Source: Marinihelvus fidelis (GTDB lineage: Bacteria > Pseudomonadota > Gammaproteobacteria > Xanthomonadales > SZUA-36). Taken from it: a DNA stretch of 64,000 bases. Positions 43,824-51,070 of this stretch are shown in pieces (position 1 is the stretch's first letter; each line of letters begins with the position of its first letter). The stretch is from positions 400,026-464,025 of the forward strand of contig NZ_VYXP01000002.1 in assembly GCF_008725655.1 (NCBI RefSeq). Direction: 5' to 3'. The translations under genes and the position numbers were made by a program. The notes beneath the pieces were generated by a model, which was not told the origin of the DNA, did no database searches, and saw only the letters and a list, made by a program, of their open reading frames with translations.

Positions 43824-45539
43824 TCAGGGGGAAGCCGAGGTCACCGCGCTGCCGGAGGCGGCGCGGTTACGCCAATCGAGTCGCATGTCCCACTCAAACA
43901 CCCGCTCGTCGGGCAGCGTGGTCGCGGCCTCGTTGTCGACGTTCTCCAGCACGTTGACCGGCGGCGTGACCGTGGCGTCGCGGCCGAACACGAAATCCTG
44001 GTCGGCAACGATCACGCGATAGGCCTTGTTCAGCACCAGCGCGCGCTCGCGCGAGGGCGTGATCAGGCCGTAGACATCGCCGGCGGCGCGCACCGAGGCA
44101 ATATCCAGTTCGCCGGCCTTGTTAAAGAAACGATCCTGCATCTCCGGGTTACTGCGGAACTCACCGCCGCCGCCGACACGCTCCAGGTAGACCTCGTACT
44201 CACCGCGTGTTTCGCCGTGATTGGGCGCGTCCGGCATGCCGGCCAGGTTGATATAGCCCCAGCCCTCGGCGCCGTCGACCTTGCGTGCGAAGCTGAAGAC
44301 CTTGTCCGTGGTGCTGCCGATGGACGAGTGGCAACCCATGCAGAACAGGTTCTCTTCATAGGTGGCCGCGCGCAGCTGGCCTGACACACCCTCGATAAAG
44401 CCCTGCAATACCCAGCCCATCTCGTTGGCCAGGCCGTTCGGGCCCATCGAGATATAGCCCGGCATGTAGCCCTGGTCCTTGGCATAGCCCTCTTCCAGGT
44501 AGGCGTTATAGAGCCCGAACTTGGGCATGACGTAGAGCTTGCGCATGTAGCGCACCTCTTTCATTCGCGTCGACGGCGCGATCCGCCCCTCGGCGTCGAA
44601 ACCGACATAGCGCACGGTGTGCAGGAACTCCGTTTCCAGCGGGTACAGGTGCGTGGCCTTGTACCAGTCGCTCGCCTGCCCCACCCATTGGTCCATGGCG
44701 ACGATGCGCCGCGCGCGACCCAGCAAGCCATCGCCATCGAGGTCGACGCCGACGACGGATTCGTCGACGGGGCGCACATCAATCTCGTCCAGCGCCTTGA
44801 TGTTGGCTTCCAGGATGGCGAGATTGGCGCGGTAGACATCCCGTGATGGCGCACCGTCCGCAGTACGGCGGAACGGCTCCGGCAGGCGGATCATCACGTC
44901 GTCGGTGGACCCGTTCGTCGGCCAGAAGGTGCTGGGCATCGGCTTGTAGTTGAAGGCGACCCAGTCGCTGCCGTCCAGGGCGAAGCCTTCGTCGTCGAAA
45001 GCCGCCGCGCCCCGCTGCAGGTTGTCCAGGTCCGGCACCCAGCCGCGGAATTCCGCCTGGCGCAGTCGCTCCGGCAGGGCCGAGTAGTTGTCCTCGGCGA
45101 TCCAGTCGAGGATCTCTTCATCCGATATGGCCGCCACGCGTTCACTGCGGTCCTCGAACAGGTTGGCCCAGTGGTTGGTCATGCCCTGCTCGCTGAAGCT
45201 GTAGGCGCGCTGCAGGTGGCCATCATTCATGCGGTTCTCGTGGCCTTCGACCTCGGCCTGGTGGCACACGTAACAGGGGTTGAACACGCCCTCGGTGCGG
45301 GTGTAACACTGCGGCGGGATCACGGCCTCGCGGTTATAGGTGACCCGCGGCCCGTAACGGTCCGGCGTCCAGGGAATGACACTGTCATCCAGCTTCAGCC
45401 GGTCGATGATCTGCTGGTGCAACGCCGCATCTGACGCCGGCTCGGCCAGGGCGACCCGGTCGTCCAGGCGGCTGTTGGCGGCAGTAAAACTGATCATGAC
45501 GGGCAACATCAGCCCGGTGAAGGCAACCAGGGAACGCAT
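43824..45539 (-). CDS. Di-heme c-type protein of unknown family
   Basis: A 571-residue secreted protein. An N-terminal signal segment (VAFTGLMLPVMISFTAA) precedes two heme-binding CXXCH motifs: CYVCH (about residue 90) and CMGCH (about 380). No other domain is recognised. Other features: FGRDATVTPP near the end, and long stretches of acidic and aromatic residues. The wide spacing of the two hemes does not match CcpA/MauG peroxidases as far as can be read. PhoB half-sites in front of the gene and the PhoX-like gene just downstream place it in a predicted phosphate-starvation regulon. Function unknown. Confidence 0.75.
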   Translation of the reverse strand: MRSLVAFTGLMLPVMISFTAANSRLDDRVALAEPASDAALHQQIIDRLKLDDSVIPWTPDRYGPRVTYNREAVIPPQCYTRTEGVFNPCYVCHQAEVEGHENRMNDGHLQRAYSFSEQGMTNHWANLFEDRSERVAAISDEEILDWIAEDNYSALPERLRQAEFRGWVPDLDNLQRGAAAFDDEGFALDGSDWVAFNYKPMPSTFWPTNGSTDDVMIRLPEPFRRTADGAPSRDVYRANLAILEANIKALDEIDVRPVDESVVGVDLDGDGLLGRARRIVAMDQWVGQASDWYKATHLYPLETEFLHTVRYVGFDAEGRIAPSTRMKEVRYMRKLYVMPKFGLYNAYLEEGYAKDQGYMPGYISMGPNGLANEMGWVLQGFIEGVSGQLRAATYEENLFCMGCHSSIGSTTDKVFSFARKVDGAEGWGYINLAGMPDAPNHGETRGEYEVYLERVGGGGEFRSNPEMQDRFFNKAGELDIASVRAAGDVYGLITPSRERALVLNKAYRVIVADQDFVFGRDATVTPPVNVLENVDNEAATTLPDERVFEWDMRLDWRNRAASGSAVTSASP

Positions 45540-45596
45540 CAGAGACTATCCTCGAACAGGGGTCCCGGCGGCACCCATGACCGACGGGTCCGGACG

Positions 45597-45652
45597 AGGT
45601 TAGCGCCGGCCAATGACCACCCCGTGACGGAGATATGACATCCCAATGACGG
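45597..45652 (-). promoter_or_regulatory. PhoB half-site array and -10 upstream of the di-heme gene
   Basis: Read on the minus strand, four 7-mers at an 11-bp period: CCGTCAT (45646-45652), ATGTCAT (45635-45641), CCGTCAC (45624-45630), TGGTCAT (45613-45619), separated by 4 bp each. Then exactly 10 bp, then TAACCT (45597-45602) as -10. The gene starts at 45539. The site is also 23 bp before the divergent amgK start. Confidence 0.82.
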
Positions 45653-45674
45653 TCGCAGCGGTTAGAATGCGCCG

Positions 45675-46664
45675 ATGACCGTATCATCCGCATCACTGGC
45701 ACAGACCGACCGCCGCGCCGGCCAGGCCCTGGCCTGGGCGGAAGCCCAATTACAGCGTGCGCTGGCCATCGAGCCGCTGGCCGGTGACGCCAGCTTTCGT
45801 CGCTATTTCCGACTCCGTGACGACGCATCGTCGTGGGTGGTCATGGATGCGCCGCCGGACCGTGAAAACTGCGCCCCGTTCATCGACGTCGACCGGCGCC
45901 TGCGCGACGCCGCCCTGCCCGCGCCGGCGATCATCGCCGCCGACCTGGACGCCGGCTTCCTGCTGCTGGACGACCTGGGCGACACACTGCTGCGGGATGC
46001 ACTGACCACCAACAACGCCGATGCCTGGTTTCCGCCCCTGCTGGACATGCTCGGAAGTTTCGCCTCGTCGGTCGACGCCTCTGGGCTGCCGGCCTATGAC
46101 CGCCAGCAGCTGCTTGTGGAACTTGAATTGTTTCCGCACTGGTACCTGGAGCGCCACAAGGCCTGCCGGCTCAGCTGCGAGGACTGGGATATCTGGGAGG
46201 CGCTGTGCACCCGGGTCATCAACACGGCGCTGGGGCAGCCGCAGGTGTTTGTCCACCACGACTTCCACTCCTGCAACCTGCTGGTGCAGCCGGACGACAC
46301 CCTGGCCGTCATCGATTTCCAGGACGCCGTGCGCGGGCCGGTCACCTATGACCTGGCCTCACTGTTGTGGGACCGTTATATCCACTGGCCGAGATCACGC
46401 CTGGAGGGCTGGATGGAGGCCGCGCGACAGCGGCTGGCGCCGGATACCGACAGCGCCACCTGGGTCCGCTGGTGCGACTGGATGGGCCTGCAACGCAACC
46501 TGAAGATCGTCGGCATCTTCGCCCGGCTGCACCACCGCGACGGCAAGGCCGGCTACCTGCCGCTGATCCCGATGTTCTGGCGCTACCTGGGCGACGTGCT
46601 GCCGCGCTACCCCGAGTTCGCCGAATTCGCCGAGCTACTGGAGCGCCTCAAATGCGCGCCATGA
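45675..46664 (+). CDS. amgK: N-acetylmuramate/N-acetylglucosamine anomeric kinase
   Basis: A 329-residue APH-fold kinase. PLAGDASFRRYFRL is the N-lobe start, FVHHDFHSCNLLV the catalytic loop (HDFHxxN), and VIDFQDAVRGPVTYDLASLL the metal-binding segment. AmgK phosphorylates recycled MurNAc at C1. murU follows with a 13-bp overlap, giving the two-step recycling route MurNAc to UDP-MurNAc. The divergent promoter region holds the PhoB array of the neighbouring gene. Confidence 0.92.
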   Translation: MTVSSASLAQTDRRAGQALAWAEAQLQRALAIEPLAGDASFRRYFRLRDDASSWVVMDAPPDRENCAPFIDVDRRLRDAALPAPAIIAADLDAGFLLLDDLGDTLLRDALTTNNADAWFPPLLDMLGSFASSVDASGLPAYDRQQLLVELELFPHWYLERHKACRLSCEDWDIWEALCTRVINTALGQPQVFVHHDFHSCNLLVQPDDTLAVIDFQDAVRGPVTYDLASLLWDRYIHWPRSRLEGWMEAARQRLAPDTDSATWVRWCDWMGLQRNLKIVGIFARLHHRDGKAGYLPLIPMFWRYLGDVLPRYPEFAEFAELLERLKCAP

Positions 46665-47344
46665 TCCTGGCGGCGGGCGCCGGTGAGCGCCTGCGGCCCC
46701 TGACCAACACGACGCCCAAGCCGCTCATCGATGTGGGCGGCAAACCGCTGATCGAGTGGCACCTGGACAACCTGGCGCGCGCAGGCTTCCGCAACGTGGT
46801 CATCAACACCGGCCACCTGGGCGAGCAGATTCCAGCCGCGCTGGGGCATGGCGAGCGCTGGGGCCTTTCGATCACCTATTCAAAGGAGCCGGCCGAGGCG
46901 CTGGAAACCGGCGGCGGCATCCACCATGCCCTGCCCCTTTTGGGCGATGGCCCGTTCCTGGTGGTGTCCGGCGACACCTGGACCGATTTTTCCTTTGCCG
47001 CGCTGCGGGCGGTGAAGTGCGACTACGCCCACCTGGTGCTGGTCGATAACCCGCCACATCACCCGGACGGCGATTTCGCCCTGGCCGGCGGGCGCGTGAA
47101 CACCACCGGCGAGCCGCGCCTGACCTTCGGCGGCATCGCCGTCTACCACCCGCGCATGTTCAGCGGCTGCCAGCCCGGTCGCTGGCGCATCACCGGCCTG
47201 CTGCGCGACACCATCGACCAGCACCTGGTCACCGGCCAGCGCCACCGCGGCGCCTGGTTCGATTCCGGCTCACCCGAAAGGCTGGAGCGCCTGCGTGCCG
47301 AGGTATGCAAGCGTATGCAGACCGCTACGCAATCGGTTGCATAG
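46652..47344 (+). CDS. murU: N-acetylmuramate alpha-1-phosphate uridylyltransferase
   Basis: About 230 residues. RAMILAAGAGERLRPLTNTTPKP is the nucleotidyltransferase signature, followed by LIDVGGKPLIEWHLDNL and PFLVVSGDTWTDF. MurU uses UTP to make UDP-MurNAc from MurNAc-1-phosphate, bypassing de novo MurA/MurB. ATG 46652 is 13 bp inside amgK. The pair is adjacent to no other recycling gene, but the product feeds the MurC/MurD2/MurL route encoded elsewhere in the window. Confidence 0.92.
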   Translation: MRAMILAAGAGERLRPLTNTTPKPLIDVGGKPLIEWHLDNLARAGFRNVVINTGHLGEQIPAALGHGERWGLSITYSKEPAEALETGGGIHHALPLLGDGPFLVVSGDTWTDFSFAALRAVKCDYAHLVLVDNPPHHPDGDFALAGGRVNTTGEPRLTFGGIAVYHPRMFSGCQPGRWRITGLLRDTIDQHLVTGQRHRGAWFDSGSPERLERLRAEVCKRMQTATQSVA

Positions 47345-47354
47345 GCTTATCCGC

Positions 47355-47383
47355 TTGATTTTTACGGGTCGCACGGCTACAAG
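47355..47383 (+). promoter_or_regulatory. Candidate sigma-70 promoter for pnt
   Basis: TTGATT (47355-47360), 17 bp, TACAAG (47378-47383). It stands about 98 bp upstream of pntAA, whose ATG follows a GGAG. Confidence 0.5.
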
Positions 47384-47480
47384 ATAGGCGCTCACCCGGG
47401 CGGGTCATGCCCCCGTCCAGAACAAATAAATTGGCGCGACCAGGTATCGCGCCGGAAATTGGATTCTGGGAGATCTGCCA

Positions 47481-48629
47481 ATGCCTATCAGTGTCGCGGT
47501 CTTAAAAGAGACCGCCGGGGGTGAACGTCGTGTCGCGCTGGACCCCGCCAGCGCAAACAAGCTTGCCGCCAGTGGATTCAAGGTCCTGGTGGAAGCGGGA
47601 GCGGGAGCCCAGGCGGGCTTCAGCGACGCCCAATATGATCAATGCGAAGTGGTGACTGACCGCGCCGCCGCCCTGGGCCAGGCCGACGCCTGGTTGTGGG
47701 TCGCACCGCCTGTCGCCGCCGATGTCGCCGCGGCCAAGGACGGCGCGCTCGGCATGGGGCAGGTGTTCGCGCACCGCGACGAAGCCCTCGTCGATGCCTT
47801 CAACGGTCGCAACATGACCGTCATGGCCATGGAACTGGTGCCGCGCATTACCCGCGCGCAGTCCATGGACGTGCTGTCCTCGCAGGCCACCGTGGCCGGC
47901 TACGAGGCCGTGCTGCGCGGCGCCACGCTGGCGCCGAAGCTGTTCCCGATGCTGACCACCGCGGCCGGCACGCTGCGCCCCGCCTCGGTGGTGGTCATCG
48001 GCGCCGGCGTCGCCGGCCTGCAGGCCATCGCCACCGCCCGTCGCCTGGGCGCGCGCGTGGAGGCCTACGATATCCGCTCCGCTGCGCGTGAGCAGGTCGA
48101 GTCACTGGGCGCCAAGATGATCGACACCGGCGTCAATGCCGAGGGTGAAGGCGGCTACGCCCGCGAGCTCACCGACGAGGAAAAACAGCAGCAGGCCGAC
48201 AAGCTGGCCGAACACCTGGCCAAGGCCGACGTGGTGATCTCCACCGCCGCCCTGCCCGGCCGCCCGGCGCCGAAAATCATCACCACGGCGATGGTCGAGG
48301 GCATGGCGCCCGGCGCCGTCATCGTCGACCTGGCCGCCGAGTCCGGCGGCAACTGCGAGCTGACCCAGCCCGGCCAGAGCGTCCTGCACGGCGCAGTCAC
48401 CGTCGACGGGCCGCTGAACCTGGCCTCCGGCGCCGCGCGCCACGCCAGCGAGATGTACGCCCGCAACCTGCTGAACCTGATGGACCTGTTCCTGGGTGAA
48501 GACGGCGGCAACGGCTCGCTGAGCTTCGACTTCGAAGACGAGGTCGTCGACGGCACCGCACTCACCCACGGTGGCCAGCTCGTCCACCAGCGCACGGCCG
48601 AGCAGCTCGGCCGCACCACGAACGGCTGA
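47481..48629 (+). CDS. pntAA: NAD(P) transhydrogenase alpha subunit, part 1
   Basis: A 382-residue NAD(H)-binding domain I. KETAGGERRVALDPASANKLA is the N-terminal signature, SVVVIGAGVAGLQAIATARRLGA the Rossmann loop, and EGMAPGAVIVDLAAESGGN a later signature. It transfers hydride between NAD and NADP in the proton-translocating enzyme. Alpha is split into this part and the membrane part that follows, an arrangement common outside enteric bacteria. Confidence 0.95.
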   Translation: MPISVAVLKETAGGERRVALDPASANKLAASGFKVLVEAGAGAQAGFSDAQYDQCEVVTDRAAALGQADAWLWVAPPVAADVAAAKDGALGMGQVFAHRDEALVDAFNGRNMTVMAMELVPRITRAQSMDVLSSQATVAGYEAVLRGATLAPKLFPMLTTAAGTLRPASVVVIGAGVAGLQAIATARRLGARVEAYDIRSAAREQVESLGAKMIDTGVNAEGEGGYARELTDEEKQQQADKLAEHLAKADVVISTAALPGRPAPKIITTAMVEGMAPGAVIVDLAAESGGNCELTQPGQSVLHGAVTVDGPLNLASGAARHASEMYARNLLNLMDLFLGEDGGNGSLSFDFEDEVVDGTALTHGGQLVHQRTAEQLGRTTNG

Positions 48630-48641
48630 CCGGAGGCTCAC

Positions 48642-48944
48642 ATGGAAGGCTTTATCGCACTGTATATCTTCATGCTCGCGGCCTTTACCGGCTACGAGAT
48701 CATTTCCAAGGTCCCGGTCATCCTGCACACGCCGCTGATGTCGGGCTCCAACTTCGTCCACGGCATCGTGCTGGTCGGCGCCATGGTGGCGCTGGGCCAC
48801 GCCGACACCACCACCGAGCAGGTCATCGGCTTTATCGCCGTGCTGCTGGGCGCCGGCAACGCGGTGGGCGGTTACGTCGTCACCGAGCGCATGCTGGAAA
48901 TGTTCAAGCCCAGCAACAAGGACAAGAAGGGTGACGCGTCATGA
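48642..48944 (+). CDS. pntAB: NAD(P) transhydrogenase alpha subunit, part 2 (membrane)
   Basis: A 100-residue membrane domain with three hydrophobic segments (LYIFMLAAFTGYEIISKVP and TPLMSGSNFVHGIVLVGAMVA), the latter being the SGSN loop typical of PntA part 2. Overlaps pntB by 4 bp, 12 bp after pntAA. Confidence 0.94.
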   Translation: MEGFIALYIFMLAAFTGYEIISKVPVILHTPLMSGSNFVHGIVLVGAMVALGHADTTTEQVIGFIAVLLGAGNAVGGYVVTERMLEMFKPSNKDKKGDAS

Positions 48945-50353
48945 GTGAGTTCCTGGACCCGAAACTGGCCGGCTGGCTGATCGACGCGGCCTACTTCCTG
49001 GCCGCCATCCTGTTCATCCTCGGCCTGAAGAAAATGAGCCACCCGACCACCGCCCGCGGCGGTATCGTCTGGGCCGGCATCGGCATGGTCGTGGCCACGG
49101 TGATTTCCTACCTGACGCCGGACATGCACAACTACCTGCTGATGACCGCGGCGATCTTCGTCGGTGGTGTACTGGCGTGGTGGACCGGAAAGAAGGTCGC
49201 CATGACCGACATGCCGCAGATGATCGCGCTGTACAACGGCATGGGCGGCGGTTCGGCCGCGGCGATTGCGGCCGTGGAGCTGCTGCGCCTGATGACCGGC
49301 AAGGGCCTGTCGCACGACATACCGGCCGCGCGTGAACTGGCGGTGATCGGCGCGCTGATCGGCACCATCGCGTTTTCCGGCTCGCTGATCGCTTTTGCCA
49401 AGCTGCAGGGCTGGATGCGCAAGGTCTACCGCTTCCCGGGCCAGCAGGTCTTCAACGCGCTGGTATTCGTGGCGATTATCGTGCTGGGCTTCATGCTGGC
49501 GCTGACCGATTTCACGGCCTGGCACTTCATCGCGTTCTTCGGCCTGGCGCTGCTGTTCGGCGTGCTGATGACGGTGCCCATCGGTGGCGCCGACATGCCG
49601 GTGGTCATTTCGCTGTACAACGCGCTTACCGGCCTGGCGGTCGGCTTCGAGGGCTACGTGCTGGATAACCCGGCAATGATGATCGCCGGCATCGTGGTCG
49701 GCTCCGCCGGCACGCTGCTGACGCAGCTGATGGCCAGGGCCATGAACCGGCCGCTGACCAACGTGCTGTTCGCCGGCTTCGGTACCGGTGACAGTGGCGG
49801 CGAAGGCGTTGAGGTCACCGGCAGCATGAAGGCCATCGACCCGTCGGATGCGGCCATCACCATGGCCTACGCCGACAAGGTCATCATCGTGCCCGGTTAC
49901 GGCATGGCCGTGGCCCAGGCGCAGCACAAGATCTGGGAGATGACCCAGTTGCTGGTCGACAAGGGCGTGAAGGTGGTGTTCGCCATCCACCCGGTGGCCG
50001 GGCGCATGCCGGGCCACATGAACGTGCTGCTGGCCGAAGCCGGCGTGCCTTACGACATGATCTACGACCTGGAAGACGTCAACAACGAGTTCGGCACCGC
50101 CGACGTGGCGCTGGTGATCGGCGCCAACGATGTGGTCAACCCGGCGGCGCGCAAGGACAAGTCCAGCCCAATCTATGGCATGCCCATCCTCGATGCGGAT
50201 CACGCGAAGAACGTGTTCGTGGTGAAACGTGGCCAGGGGACGGGCTTTTCCGGCATCGAGAACCTGTTGTTCTTCGAGGACAATACACGGATGTGCTATG
50301 GGGATGCGCAGGATGTGGCGCAGAAGTTCATTGCTGGGGTGAAGTCGCTTTAG
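48941..50353 (+). CDS. pntB: NAD(P) transhydrogenase beta subunit
   Basis: A 470-residue membrane plus NADP-binding subunit. The N-terminal half has about eight or nine hydrophobic segments (MTDMPQMIALYNGMGGGSAAAIAA, PIGGADMPVVISLYNALTGLA). The C-terminal domain III has VIIVPGYGMAVAQAQHKIW, FAIHPVAGRMPGHMNVLLAE and VIGANDVVNPAA, the NADP site. Completes the proton-pumping transhydrogenase that makes NADPH from NADH at the expense of the proton gradient. Confidence 0.96.
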   Translation: MSEFLDPKLAGWLIDAAYFLAAILFILGLKKMSHPTTARGGIVWAGIGMVVATVISYLTPDMHNYLLMTAAIFVGGVLAWWTGKKVAMTDMPQMIALYNGMGGGSAAAIAAVELLRLMTGKGLSHDIPAARELAVIGALIGTIAFSGSLIAFAKLQGWMRKVYRFPGQQVFNALVFVAIIVLGFMLALTDFTAWHFIAFFGLALLFGVLMTVPIGGADMPVVISLYNALTGLAVGFEGYVLDNPAMMIAGIVVGSAGTLLTQLMARAMNRPLTNVLFAGFGTGDSGGEGVEVTGSMKAIDPSDAAITMAYADKVIIVPGYGMAVAQAQHKIWEMTQLLVDKGVKVVFAIHPVAGRMPGHMNVLLAEAGVPYDMIYDLEDVNNEFGTADVALVIGANDVVNPAARKDKSSPIYGMPILDADHAKNVFVVKRGQGTGFSGIENLLFFEDNTRMCYGDAQDVAQKFIAGVKSL

Positions 50354-50364
50354 GGCGGGCTTTT

Positions 50365-50400
50365 TTACCGCAGATTTCGCAAATTGCGCAAATTGGCGGA
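50365..50400. repeat. Half copy of the suf-spacer repeat after pntB
   Basis: TTACCGCAGATTTCGCAAAT followed by a TGCGCAAATT segment matches the right arm of the inverted repeat at 39891-39931. Only one arm is present here. Confidence 0.75.
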
Positions 50401-50419
50401 ATTATTTTGATGTATCGCG

Positions 50420-50487
50420 AAGGCCCTGGCGTAAGTCGGGGCCTTTGCATTGGTGTCGCGAAGGCCCTGGCGTTGGTCGGGGGCTTT
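50420..50487. terminator. Tandem terminator-like hairpins after pntB
   Basis: AAGGCCC (50420-50426) pairs with GGGCCTT (50439-50445) around a 12-nt loop, followed by T. A near-duplicate begins at 50461 (AAGGCCC ... GGGGGCTTT to 50487) in a 41-bp period with decayed pairing. Together they probably end the pnt operon and form a small direct repeat. Confidence 0.55.
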
Positions 50488-50599
50488 GTTGTGGTTGCGT
50501 GGCCGGAGGCTGTAGTCGTTGGCCAGCACGGAAGAAAACGGCTAACTTATGTTGCGGCTCACTGGTTTTGGGGGGCCGTCAAAAAAGAGGAGGAGTGCT

Positions 50600-50965
50600 A
50601 TGAATTGGTACCTGACCGTACTGAAGAAATACGCGCAGTTCAGTGGCCGCTCACGGCGGTCGGAAATCTGGTGGTTCATCCTGTTCAACATCATCGTGAC
50701 CATCGTTCTGTCGATCATCGATAACGTGACGGGCACCACCAACGCCAGCGGCTACGGCATCCTGGGCACGATCTACGCCCTGGCGGTACTGCTTCCGAGC
50801 ATTGCCGTCGGCGTGCGTCGCCTGCACGATACCGGCAAGACCGGTTGGTGGATCCTGATTGGCCTGGTGCCGTTCGTCGGCTGGATCGTCCTGATCGTGT
50901 TCTACTGCATCGACAGCGAGCCGGGCACGAACCAGTACGGCCCCAACCCCAAGGGCGTCGGCTGA
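50600..50965 (+). CDS. DUF805 membrane protein
   Basis: A 121-residue protein with about three to four membrane segments. YAQFSGRSRRSEIWWFILF is the DUF805 start, and VGVRRLHDTGKTGWWILIGL the conserved arginine-rich loop. The DUF805 family has no established role. ATG 50600 follows GAGGAGGAG with good spacing. Followed by a terminator, so probably monocistronic. Confidence 0.9.
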   Translation: MNWYLTVLKKYAQFSGRSRRSEIWWFILFNIIVTIVLSIIDNVTGTTNASGYGILGTIYALAVLLPSIAVGVRRLHDTGKTGWWILIGLVPFVGWIVLIVFYCIDSEPGTNQYGPNPKGVG

Positions 50966-50983
50966 CGATAGCCTGAAGCGCAT

Positions 50984-51015
50984 GTCCCCGGGTCAAACGG
51001 CCCGGGGACTTGTGT
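50984..51015 (+). terminator. Rho-independent terminator after DUF805
   Basis: GTCCCCGGG (50984-50992), 8-nt loop, CCCGGGGAC (51001-51009), then TTGTGT. Its T-rich tail overlaps the -35 of the next promoter. Confidence 0.75.
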
Positions 51016-51038
51016 ATGGTGTTGTACTGTGGTATAAC
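51010..51038 (+). promoter_or_regulatory. Candidate sigma-70 promoter for the lipoprotein gene
   Basis: TTGTGT (51010-51015), 17 bp, TATAAC (51033-51038), then about 32 bp to the ATG at 51071. Confidence 0.55.
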
Positions 51039-51070
51039 ACCTAACCATGCACTCACCGGAACCACACACC

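Noticed and set aside
48872-50203. 443-codon antisense frame opposite pntB
   Set aside because: Histidine- and glutamine-rich shadow of the membrane protein gene with no motif.
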